Positions 31,939 through 44,100 of a stretch of DNA of 64,000 nt are shown piece by piece (position 1 is the stretch's first letter; every line of letters begins with the position of its first letter). The notes beneath the pieces were generated by a model. That model worked only from the letters and a program-made list of their open reading frames with translations, was not told the origin of the DNA and did not search any database. Origin of the DNA: Anniella stebbinsi (lineage: Eukaryota; Chordata; Lepidosauria; Squamata; Anniellidae); the NCBI GenBank assembly GCA_029215795.1, contig JARDYH010000001.1, positions 399,565,154 through 399,629,153 of the forward strand. The letters run 5' to 3'. The translations under genes and the position numbers were made by a program.

Positions 31939-32065
31939 GTGCGCGTATTCCTTTCCTCCCTCGGGGCGGCGCGAGGAGGGGCTGAGCAGTAGGAGGAGGA
32001 GTTTCCTTCCTTGGTCCAGGTCCTTCCCGCCCCTCCCCCCAGCCGCCCACCGTCGATCCGCCGCC

Positions 32066-32165
32066 ATGGTGCTGGAGTCGGTGGTGGCCGACCTGCTGAA
32101 CCGCTTCCTGGGCGACTATGTGGAAAACCTGAACAAGTCGCAGCTCAAGCTGGGCATCTGGGGAG
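32066..32165 (+). CDS. VPS13C: VPS13C exon 1 (coding part), residues 1-33
   Basis: Starts at ATG in CCGCCATGG and ends after the first base of codon 34, before donor GTAAGA. Encodes [11 protein letters not shown] to LGIWG, the start of the Chorein_N domain. Confidence 0.97.
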
Positions 32166-35100
32166 GTAAGAAGAAGAGCGCGGTGGGGGTCGCGCCTGCT
32201 GCTGAGGGGGCTGAGCGTCTCCTTATGCAGCGGCGGTGGGATTTACCTGCAGCTGCTTCGGCTGGGGAGGGAGGGAGAGGTAGCAGGTGCGACAACTGGG
32301 CGTGTGTGTGTGTGTTTGTTTCAGGCCATTTCCCCTCTTCCCCCTCATGCCTTCGCTTTCTTCCTCCCCAATTAGGATCCCCACAGGGCGTGATCGGGGT
32401 GTTGTAGCCCCCTCCCCCCCTTTTGCACTCTAGGGTTAATTCTCATTCTGACAGATCCTCCCCAAGGGCAGGGGAGAGGTCTTGCCATTTGCAGGCTAGC
32501 CCCCTCCTCACTATTGCTACTCCTTCCAGTTGTGCTAAATCTCGCCCCCTCCACCCGTGATTGGGCTGTTTCCCCCTCCAATGCCTACTTTATGCCCCAT
32601 CTACTTCTGATTCTGCTAAATCCACCCTCCTCAAGGAGGCAGCAGGGTAGGGTTTTTATTTTATTTATTGCATTTATATCCCACCTTTTCCTCCAAGGAA
32701 CCCTAGACGGCATACATAATCCTCCTCCTCTCCATTTTATCCTCACAACAACAACCCTGTGAGGTAGATTGGGCTGAGAGTCTGCGACTGGCCCAGAATC
32801 ACCCACTGGGTTTCCATGACTGAGTGGGGACTAGAACCCGGATCTCCCGACTTTCAGTCCAACACTCTATAACCACTACACCATCGTCCCCCTTGGTATT
32901 CCTCCCACCTTCGCACCCCCAGCAATCACACCCCTTTGTCAACTTAATGTCCCCTTGACTTAGTTTCCGATTCTGGCGAATCCTTCTCCTTCCCTTCCTC
33001 AAGGGGAAAGCAGTAAAGTCTTGTAGTTTGCTGACCAACTTTCCCCTCACTTTTGACTCCTCCAATTGGGCTTCACCACGCGTGTAACTGGCGTGTTTTC
33101 CCCACTCCCCCTGTCAACTTTATGCCCCTTCCCTTTAGTTCTGATTCCGGAGATCCTCCTCCTCCTCGTCTTGAAGTGGTGGGGCCAGTGATTAGGGTGT
33201 TGTGTTCCCTGGTTAACTTTATGGCCCCTTTTCTTTTACCTGATTCTGGCAGACTCTTCTCCGACCTTCCCCAACCTGGTGCTCTCCAGATGTTTTGGAC
33301 TTTAACTCTCATTTGCCCCAGCCACCATGGCCAATGGTCAGGAATGCTGGGAGCTGTAGTTTAAAACATCTGGAGAGCACCAGGTTGGGGAAGGCTTCAT
33401 TACTCATCTTCCTCAGGAGGGATGGGGTCTTGTGGATTGCAGACCAGCCCCTTCCTCACTACCCTTCTTGAGTTCTTTCTTTCTTAGGCCGCAGCCTGAT
33501 TTAAATTTTCCTCAGTTTAATCATATGAGTTCTAATCAATAAATCTGTTGATTAAAATTTACTTTTTAAGCACCAGGTTGGGGAAAATTGGAATACTGTG
33601 TGTATAAAGGTGTGTTCTCCTGCTGTCTTTTTAAAGTAAAAGGGCCTTGTCAATTTCACTGAGCCCTTTTGACAGCTGAAGTGAAATTGACCGAGCTCCA
33701 CAGCTAGGCATATTCCTCTCCTGCCCTCTCCTTGTAGGGTTTTAGTCAATTAATCTGAGTATTCCATTCGCCCATGATGCCCCTTTGTGTCACATGTTCT
33801 TTTGGGGAGCAGTCATTAAATTTCATTAAATAGGGGTAAAAAACTGTTTAGAATTATTTTAGAACATTTTAGAAATGTATATGTGGTGTGTTGCAGCAGG
33901 TATCATCTTAGAAGGGGAAAGAGAAGGGGAAATGTCTCTCAAGACGTCACTTGAGTTTAATAAATTTGTATTAAATATCATATAAAATCTGTTGCCCGAT
34001 TATTCAGAAAAAAAGTGGTTTGTAAAAGTACCCTGCTGGAGGTAGCAGCTATGTCACTGCTATAGGTATATGTAATAGTGTGGAGTCATTACAACACTTT
34101 GCAGTGCAGCTTTAGCTGGTTGAAGTTGCATAGGTACTTGCCCCTAATTGTTTGAGATGCATGCCCTTAATTTCTAGCAAAATAACAGAGTCTTGGGGCA
34201 CCTAGTCCAGGAAGCTTAAACCATAATAAAATTGTTGGTCTTGAAGGTGCCATAAAACTCTTAACCTGCAATTCTAAATGCACTTGCCTTGGAATAAGCC
34301 CAACTGAACATAATAGAACTTATTTCTAAGTGCATGCAAAAATATGTACCTTGTGTATTACATTCTCCTATCCCGCAGTCGTTCAATTTCCCTTCAAACC
34401 TCTCTCTCCTCCCTCATTTTTGCATAATTTTGTGGAGGTGGGAGCCAACTAGGCAATTTCAAGTGTCTTCTATGCCTACACACTGCATAGTGCTCCCCCA
34501 GTGTGCATTTTTCTCAAAGCTGTGTGCCTTTGTGGCGGATGATGGAAGCTATTCAGGTGGACAAAATCCCAAAGGAATTTTATACTGATGTGTAAGTAAT
34601 TTAAGGAGATGATAGAAAATCCTACGACCTGATCATGTCTATGAATGCTGCTTATAATGTCCATGCATAGAGAGTGTTAGAGTCTCCATCTGCTCATCTA
34701 ATGGGCAACTTTGTAACCTGTGAAAGTCTGGCCATATAGAATATGGCTTCAAATCAAGCTAGATTTATTCCCCTCTTTTCCCTCCTCTTTCCCTTCACGT
34801 CTTTACAATGATGGCCGAGGGTGCTTGACTGTACCAAATGGCTGACTTTCACAGTTCTTCATCTTTAAAATGAAAATACTGGGGAAGTGGGGGGAAGGTA
34901 GCTATTCATAGGATTGCATTTTCAGTCTGTTTTGTAGAAAGGCAACAACAATTAGAACTGCCTCTCTGGAGATTCTTAACTTCTAGACTTTAGACTTCTT
35001 AATCTTTAGAATCACCTTGCATGAAGTCTTCTTGTTAATAGCAGTTGCCTGATGCTAAGAATTCATACTGATTCCAGGTAGCTTCCCTATATTGTTGTGA

Positions 35101-38100
35101 CTAGGAAATATACCAGATTGTGAAATAGTTCTGCCTTGTTGAATATAACTCCTTAGATCTGTAAGGCCTCAAACAACAGAAACTCATTTACTTACATTCA
35201 ACTCTTTCAAGTAAATCACCCTTCTTTCCCAAAGAGCCATGTCACCGGAATGTATAACTTCATTCCTTTTTAAAATGATCGGTTTGGTGCCTCGCATTTA
35301 AAATACTTTGTTTGCCCATCCAGAAGTCAAGTCACTCCCACCTAGGGGTGTGCATCGGATCGGATCCGATCCACGATCCGAATCCGATCCGACCCAAAAT
35401 CGGGAAAATCCGATCCGATCCGATCCGATCCGGACAACCTCCGATCCGATCCGATCCGATGAGGTCCGATCCGGATCGGACGCCATTTTGAATGCTTTTT
35501 CCCATAGCCAAGTATTGTTTTACAAAAACGCCTATAACTTTTTCATTTTTAAAGATAGAAGGATGAAACTTGGGCACATTGTAGACTGGTTAGGGGTAGT
35601 TATCTGTGAGAAATTTCAGAAAGATTGGTGCATGCATTTTGTGGCAATTAATTTTTTAATAAATACCCAGGAATGCCTATAACTTTGTCATTTTTAAAGT
35701 TACACACATGAAACTTTGCCACATTGTAGGCGGTACCTTGGGACCTATGTGTGTGAAATTTCGGAAACGTAGGTGCTTGCCTTGTGTGGCAATTAATTTT
35801 AGAAAAATGGGTAGTGGTGGGGTAAATACAGTTACGCCTCCCACTTTTTTATTTTTGAAGATACAAACAGGAAACATGGGCACATTACAGGTACCACTTG
35901 GCTTGATATGTGTGTAAAATTTCAGACAGCTGGGTCCAGGCATGTGGTGGCAAGGTATTTTTGAAACAATGAGGAAAGAAACGCCTATAACTTTTTTATT
36001 TTAAAAGTTAGAAGTCTGAACATTGCTCACTTTGTAGATGGGTTAGGGGTAGATATGTGTCAGAAATTTCAGAATTATAGGTCCAGGCATTTGATGGCTA
36101 TGGAATTTTTAAATTACATGTTTCAAAAAAATTTCTACAGAGGCCAGGTCTTCCCCTCCCGCTTCCCGCGAAGAAAAGGAAACACTCTCTCGTCTCGATC
36201 CCTTTGATCCTTGCTAGTAGTATCCATTACAGGGCTCGTGTTTCCTTTCCTACTTTCACTTTTCAAGCAGAACGGCTGAGCCTAGCTGAGTTTTGCAGCC
36301 ATGCGTGCAAGGAAGGATCACTCTGGTCTCGATCCCTTTGATCCTTGCTAGTAGTATCCATTACAGGGCTCGTGTCTGCTTTCACTTTGTACTCAAGCAG
36401 ACACGAGCCCTGTAATGGATACTACTACCAAGGATCAAAGGGATCGAGACCAGAGTGATCCTTCCTTGCACGCATGGCTGCAAAACTCAGCTAGGCTCAG
36501 CCGTTCTGCTTGAAAAGTGAAAGTAGGAAAGGAAACACGAGCCCTGTAATGGATACTACTAGCAAGGATCAAAGGGATCGAGACGAGAGAGTGTTTCCTT
36601 TTCTTCGCGGGAAGCGGGAGGGGAAGACCTGGCCTCTGTAGAAATTTTTTTGAAACATGTAATTTAAAAATTCCATAGCCATCAAATGCCTGGACCTATA
36701 ATTCTGAAATTTCTGACACATATCTACCCCTAACCCATCTACAAAGTGAGCAATGTTCAGACTTCTAACTTTTAAAATAAAAAAGTTATAGGCGTTTCTT
36801 TCCTCATTGTTTCAAAAATACCTTGCCACCACATGCCTGGACCCAGCTGTCTGAAATTTTACACACATATCAAGCCAAGTGGTACCTGTAATGTGCCCAT
36901 GTTTCCTGTTTGTATCTTCAAAAATAAAAAAGTGGGAGGCGTAACTGTATTTACCCCACCACTACCCATTTTTCTAAAATTAATTGCCACACAAGGCAAG
37001 CACCTACGTTTCCGAAATTTCACACACATAGGTCCCAAGGTACCGCCTACAATGTGGCAAAGTTTCATGTGTGTAACTTTAAAAATGACAAAGTTATAGG
37101 CATTCCTGGGTATTTATTAAAAAATTAATTGCCACACAAGGGAAGCACCTATGTTTCTGAAATTTCACACACGTAGGTACCAAGGTACCACCTACAATGT
37201 GGCAAAGTTTCATGTGTGTAACTTTAAAAATGACAAAGTTATAGGTGTTTCTTTCCTCATTGTTTCAAAACTTAATTGCCACACAAGGAAAGCTCCAATG
37301 TTTCTGAAATTTCACACACATATCAAGGCAAGTGGTACCTGTAATGTGCCCAAGTTTCCTGTTTGTATCTTCAAAAATAAAAAAATGGGAGGCGTAACTG
37401 TATTTACCCCACTACTACCCATTTTTCTAAAAATTAATTGCCACACAAGACAAGCACCTACGTTTCTGAAATTTCACACACATAGGTCCCAAGGTACCCC
37501 CTACAATGTGGCAGTTTCATGTGTGTAACTTTAAAAATGACAAAGTTATAGGCATTCCTGGGTATTTATTAAAAAATTAATTGCCACAAAATGCATGCAC
37601 CAATCTTTCTGAAATTTCTCACAGATAACTACCCCTAACCAGTCTACAATGTGCCCAAGTTTCATCCTTCTATCTTTAAAAATGAAAAAGTTATAGGCGT
37701 TTTTGTAAAACAATACTTGGCTATGGGAAAAAGCATTCAAAATGGCGTCTGATCCGGATCGGACATCTGGTCCGATCCGATCCGACCAGCCTCCGATCCG
37801 ATCCGATCCGACCCCCCAGGTCCGATTCCGATCCGCTATCCGATCCGATCCGGGGGGTCAGTGCACATCCCTACTCCCACCCACCAATGTCAAGTCACAA
37901 TAATAAATATAGTACATGATCTGTTATGCCATATTTATAATGCTTGATCTCAAAAGGCAGCTACTTTCCCTCTGGATCTCCTTATATAGAAAAGCACTTT
38001 TATCATGTGTGGGATAAAGGCTCCTTGATTCTGTTTTGAGATTATAAGTGTACACTTCCAAATATGCTTGCATTGAATGTCGATTTCATTTCAAGCCTGA

Positions 38101-41100
38101 ACCTTATGATTCTAAAATCTGATTGTAAATTAAAAACCAGTTGCAGATTTTTAAAATGGATTTTTCTCCCTCCTGCTCATAATAGCTTTCTTGAGCCTGA
38201 ACTCAGGGATTGGGTTGAATTTGGGGGTTGGCGTCCAGTTGCCACTCTACCACATCGTGATGGTTCTTGGTCTTCTCCTGCCCTTTAGAGAGCGTTTGTG
38301 TTGGAAGGTGTCCAGACCAGTGGGAATGCATAAGGATAGCATATCTACTGAAGATGAAGCTTCTGTGTGTGTTACATGCCATCTTTGCAGAAGGCTTTCT
38401 GTTCTTTCTTTGCTGAATGTGAGAATTCATACTGGGAGAAGATGAGCATTAAGTGAGGCGGCACGTCATTGTAGCTTGCCTGGAAAATGATTCTGGCTTC
38501 TAATGCAATGGCCTTAGCTGGGGGCATGTTTACTTTGTTGGGTTGGCCTCAAGAATCTGGTTGAAGCAAGAGAACTTGTGCGAGGGGCGGGGGGAGAGAA
38601 GGGTAGGAAGATCAAATGTTGCATTAAAAATCATCTGGCCTGTGATGACTAAGAGGAACTGGGCACATTCTTTAGATAGAAGAGCCAGTTTGCAGATCAT
38701 GTGAGTGTGCGGTCATGAGTTTGCTTGTGGGATGGTAAACTTTCAAAAATGTTACTATTTTGCACATCAGAGGTGTGGTTTTTCATGGCCAGCCTGTCAT
38801 CAGGGATAGCTCAAGGCTTTTTGTTGGGCCGTAACATTTAGCCCATTGAATGATTTAGATTAAAACAATTCTTCCTATTAATCTGGCAGCAGTTTAAACA
38901 AACTTAATGGTTTTTATTACAAAACTGCAGAGGGTGTTTTTGTTTTTGTTTTTAGCGGACTTCTTTGCTGATTTGGCATTATATGCATAGGTAACATTTT
39001 AATCAATCAAAATCCATATCTATTCATTACATTTGTATACTGCCCAATAGCTAAACATCTGTGGGTGGTTCACAACAATTCATATCATAAAATACAAGAA
39101 GATAAGAGTACAATAAGTTTTAAAATTTAAAACTACAGTATAAAAAATAAAAATAAAAATAATAACCAAAGAGAAGTTAGCAGCAGTGCAAAGATCTTAA
39201 ATACAATACCAGATCTAAAACTGAAACTGAATAACTAAAATTGCTAGGAAAATAAAAAGGGCTTCACCTAGTGGTGAAAGGAGCACAATGTAGGAGCCAG
39301 GTGAGTCTCTCTGGGAAGCTCATTCCACAACTGGGGTGCCACAACAGAGAAGTCCGTCTTTTTACTAGCCACCCATCTTAGTTCCTTTGGTGGGGGAGCT
39401 CCCAGAGAAGAACTGCTGAAGCTGATCTTAGGTTCTGGGCAGAAGTATATGGGAGGAGGCGATCCTTCAGGCAGCCTGGGCCCAAGCCATTTAGGGCTTT
39501 GAATGTTAATACCAGCACTTTGATTCCAGTGCAGATGGAAATGTCCTGGCACAATATGATCACATTGGCCAGCCTCCATTAACAGTCTCGCTGCTCTGTT
39601 TTGGACCTTCTGAAGTTTCCAGACTGTTTTCTAAGGCAGCCCCATGCATCATGCATTGCAATAATCCAGATGAGAGGTAATGATCAACAGAGGGCACAAT
39701 CTTATGCACGTTTAGGCAGAAATAAGGCCTACAAACTCCCAGCATCCCCCAGGTAGCCATGCTGGCTGTGGAATGCTGGGAGTTGTAGGACTCATTTCTA
39801 TCTAAACTTGCATAGGATTGTGCTGAAGATGTTATTAATTGTGTGGAAGTTCCATTTTTTTTTGCTACTTTAGGTGGGGCACAGTAAGGGCATCCCCATA
39901 TGACTCCTTGCTGCATAACAGTAGATTGTGGGCTCACTCTTGGCTTGGGCAAGGAATTTTCAGTGCAAGATCAGGCCTCATGGCTAGATGCTGGAAGCAG
40001 TGTGCCTCTGAGTCTTGCTACACCAGGTAGCTGTGTAGTTTGCCTATATGAGTGAGCTGTGACTACTGTTTAACCAGAATTATATTTCTCACTTAAAGTT
40101 GATTGATGAGAATGACCCTTTCCTCTTTCGGCTTCATATCAGTGTCAACTCTATGGGTAAGGTTAACTGTGGTCAGTATGGTTTCCATTCTAACTGAAGC
40201 TTGAAATGACGGTTTGGCTTAGTTGCAGATTTTGATTCAAAGTCACCTGGTTAGTGTTAACTCTGTTTAAGACTGATATGGGTAATGATTGGAAGGAGAG
40301 TTTGTGTTCTGTTTGCAATGGCTTCTGTTTTGAAAATTATAATAATAATAATAATAATAATAATTTATTTCTTACCCGCCTCTCCGTCTGGATCGAGGTG
40401 GGGAACAACAACATGATAAAATACATAAAACTGATTAAAACATGACACATGCCAGGTCAATCCAAGGGTTCATCTAGTCCAGCACTCTACTCACACAGTG
40501 GGCAAACAGCTGCCCACAGGACATGAGTGAAACAGGACCCTCCCCATCCATGTTTCCCAGCAACAGTATACTGATACTGGAGGCAGCATATAGCCATCAG
40601 GAATTGTAGCCATTGATAGACTTGTCCTCCATGAATAGTTTGCAGACAACAGCCTGATGTCTGCTGCAGATCAGGGAGGGCAAATTAAACCACTCTTCCC
40701 TAGTAACTGTCATAATTTCATACTGACAATATCAATGCATCCTGAATATTATATGGAGCTTGATCTTTTGCAAGAAGCAAAAAGTCCCTTTCCCCTTTTA
40801 AACGACTATTTCACCGAACTCTTTCCAGTGACACTTCTTGTCTCCAAATTCAGTGCTCTGATTGGCAAAAATGTCCCTCCCCTGCTTACTGTGTACATGC
40901 CTCTTTCCTCCCCCACCCATCAGTCCCCTTTTCTGCCGCCTGTCTTTCCTAGAACTATGATCCTACCCAATCAGGGATTACAGTGGTGATGTCATGTAGA
41001 TTTGGTTACAAGATGACATTGCAAAACCCATTCAGCCTGAGGGGAGGAAACATTTCCCTCCTTTTTGAGATCCCAGGAGAGATCCACACTGTGTAACTTT

Positions 41101-44100
41101 TCTTTGTTAGCACCCTTCTGGAAAATGGATGTAAGTGAGGTGCATTTCTTTGGGAGGAAGTTTGCAAAATAGGCTCTGTGTTTTGGCCCAGCGTTGCTGT
41201 AGCCACAACACGAAATTGACCATATTGCAGACATGCAGTTGCTTGATTATCCAAGTATTATCCAAGATACATGATAGAAGCCTAACCTTAGCTCTCCCTT
41301 TAAATTCCTATTCCTCAAAGTTCCTTATTTTTGCTTTAAATGTTGTCAAACTGGATCAGTAGAAATTTTGAGCTCAAGTATGAAGTGCATTTCTGGCGAC
41401 TGTCCCTGAGTTGAATATTGCAGTAAATGGAAAGTGAAAGTCTTCAATAGGGAACTTGTTGTGCTTAATTCTTGCCTGATCTAGTAAACTCATAGTACTG
41501 GTATCCTGTCTGTTAGGTAACAAACTTTGTTTTCTGCAAACATTTCTTGTTGTGATTATAACAGTTTTAAAATAAGCTGCTATTGAACTGCTGCAAATTT
41601 AGCTGACCTGTTGTGTCTAAACCTGTTCCCCTTGAGCGGGGAGAAGGATTTTCAGACGATAATTCAGAGTCAGATTCCGAAGCAGAAGAGACCGTGCCAG
41701 AGGCGTACCAGCCTGTACTGGGAGTGGGAGAGCTGGCTCCCACGGGCTCTTCCCCAGCTGAGAATGAACTTTTGCCAGGTCTTATCTTTCTGTGTGTAAA
41801 CAACTCCGAAGCTGAGAATCAGGTTTCTTCCAAGGAGGAGGGCGTGGCAAGCCTGGTGGTGGATGCTAGATTCCGTTGGAGGGAAAGGCGGGCTGAGACA
41901 AAGGAAGGGGGAGGAGATCAGCCTGGGGGATTGCTCAAAAATGGCTTGTTCAGAACCAGTCTACCTGAAAGTAAGGGATACTGAAAGAAAAGGGCTTTCC
42001 CTTTCCTTGAAGGAACAACTGATTTGCTTACTTTGCATAATTTTGCCTAGAGGGAAAAGTTCCCTAGAACATTTAGGCTTCCTTCAGCTGGGATAAGATG
42101 TTTATTGTCTGAATAAAGCTTTGTGGATTACATGGCAGACCTCTTTCTTGTCTCCAAATAACCGAGGTTTAGAGAAACACGACATGACCTGGCTTTTCCT
42201 ACACATCGGCACCCTACTTTTCACTGCTTTGGTTATGGTACCATCAGAAGTCTGTATATGCTGCTGTCATAATGACATACATTTCCTACACTGAAAAAGT
42301 TGTCAGAACCATTCAATTGCAGGAGTTGCCTTTTCATAGTTCTAGAATAGAACAAGTGGGGCCTGCAAGAAAATGTTACAGGGTGGAGTGGTCCTGTGCA
42401 GTGCCCTCCTTCAGGATGCTCCATTCCATCTTCCCTCCCGGCCCAGTCAGTCAGCATTCCATTTGATGAGGGTTTTCCCCTTCAGGTTTTCCCTCCCTTT
42501 TGTGCTTCTGCAAACTTTGACGTTGCCCCAAGCCTGCAGATGTACATGCATGGTGGATCCCTTTTGCTTCAAAAGGATCTACAATTGTAGAACGAAGATC
42601 ACTATTGGTGTATATATGTTGATGTTTCAAAGATAATGTAGACGTTTTGGGAACTGTTTTCTTTTACTTTATAGGTAATGTGGCACTTGACAACTTACGG
42701 ATAAAGGAGAACGCGCTGGTAAGCAACTTGTAATCTAATAAGGAAATGCTTGTGTATTTACTTTGGATCCCAAAATTTGCTCTGTCAAACTGAGAAAGTA
42801 ATTTTAGTTAGTACACATTTTTGGGTGAAGAGAACTGGCTTTTTAAAATCCTTAAATTTGATTAATGTCTTCAGGATCATGCTTTTAGGTTTCATGCTGT
42901 CAAGAAAACTTAGAATTAATAGTGGAAATTTGAGATTCCAAACCACTACAATATCTTGAGAAAAGAGCTATATCCTTTTAATTTTTACTCCCATACTAAA
43001 GAACACATTTTGATAAAAGTTCCCCTTTAGTTGTTGGATGGTTGTTGCATCCATTCAATTCTCCTAATTCTTTTTTTTTAATCAAAGCTTAAACTGTTTT
43101 TTTTTTAACTATACAGCAAAATTAGTGATAAAATATTTCTGATGTGTAATGAGTCTGTCTTTCCCCTTCCTCTCATTAGAGTGAGTTGGATGTTCCTTTT
43201 AGAGTAAAGGCTGGACAAATAGGTAAGTAGATCATTCTTATGTATGTTTTGATTTGGCGATAATTAAAAGCTGGAAAATTTGCAACCTCTTGCCAGTTCA
43301 TACATTTGTGTCATATAATACAATAGACAAGAACCTTAAATGCATTTTTTCAAGGATATTAGGCGAAGTATACAACATTCACTTGGCCAATTTATAGGCT
43401 TTGAACAGTGGGGAGCATTCTATCGAGTGACCAGAAGTGTATACTTCAATGGAGCATATACACAGAAGGAAGGAAAATTCATACATAATTAACACTACAG
43501 ATCAATGGAAGAGTTTTATTCTTTATTGGAATAGTTATTGTGGTCATATAAAACTTGACAGAATGCTGTTCTTGACATAATTAGAAAATGATGTTTGTTA
43601 TGATTGGTTTTTTTTAATGTATTGGATTTGATAGTTTTGTAATGTATTTTCTCCAATGGATTTAATAAATACCAAAAAACCACCCAGAGGCTGTTCCATC
43701 CATGTTTGTAAATCATGTGACAGATCGTAGTGGCTTATGATATTTTATCATTTAGCAAAAATCTGAAGTAGCGTTTAGTTTTTTAGACTTAAAATGCAGG
43801 TATCCTGTAGTGGAAAATGAAGGAAATATTTGGCTTGTGATCGGGTTACTTCTAGTTCGAAGTATTTCTAATAAGATAACTGAATCTTATTTCCTGTTTG
43901 AAGTAGTTCTAATAAAATAACTAAAACCAGAAATGCATAATTAAAATGTCAGTCTCTAGCTTGACTATATTTCCTGAGTTCATGTAATGTAAATGGGAAT
44001 ACTGGAAGAATGGTTTATTTGAGGGAAAGTAGGAGTTCCTGCATTATGTACCATGGGTGTGGTGAGAGAAGATCAAGTTGAAGATTACAATCCCATGTCA

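Larger units (their letters stand above)
31800..32330 (+). promoter_or_regulatory. VPS13C: CpG-rich promoter and 5' UTR of VPS13C
   Basis: CpG density rises sharply from about 31850 and stays high through exon 1 (e.g. 'tcgcgctggccgggtcacgcgcacc', 'ggggcggcgcgagg', 'cgtcgatccgccgcc'). No TATA box is seen close to the start, as expected of a broadly expressed gene. Pyrimidine-rich and GC-box-like CCGCCC/CCCGCCCC sequences lie at 32020-32050. Transcription start is not determinable here. Confidence 0.75.
35343..37873. mobile_element. 2.5-kb foldback DNA element (hAT-like ends)
   Basis: Ends TAGGGGTGTGCATCGG and TCAGTGCACATCCCTA are inverted. Both sides carry a perfect 8-bp duplication CTCCCACC (35335-35342 and 37874-37881), suggesting hAT-type insertion. 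The whole element folds back around a 13-nt loop (36382-36394). Open frames of 88 codons at 35677-35943 (minus) and 36833-37099 (plus) translate identically, so the arms are almost identical there. Each end carries a dense array of GATCCGAT units (about 35355-35480 and 37740-37855). The right arm is about 450 bp longer than the left. No transposase is encoded. Confidence 0.88.
32166..42674 (+). other. VPS13C: VPS13C intron 1 (about 10.5 kb)
   Basis: Phase 1 intron between GTAAGA and TATAG. Holds a reverse Sauria SINE, a palindromic MITE, the 2.5-kb foldback element, LINE fragments and LTR-B, each listed separately. Stretches 33400-35330, 37890-39000, 39700-40330 and 40655-41600 show no recognised gene or repeat beyond short palindromes and homopolymers. 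Confidence 0.9.

Noticed and set aside
35355..35480. CRISPR array or telomere-like repeat
   Set aside because: Units of 5-10 bases overlap without spacers and are mirrored at the other end of a transposon. The host is a vertebrate.
35308..37740. Open frames of 60-125 codons in the foldback element as proteins
   Set aside because: They are repeated in both arms and in several repeat units, follow the tandem-unit structure, and show no domain. Identity between copies reflects arm identity, not coding selection.
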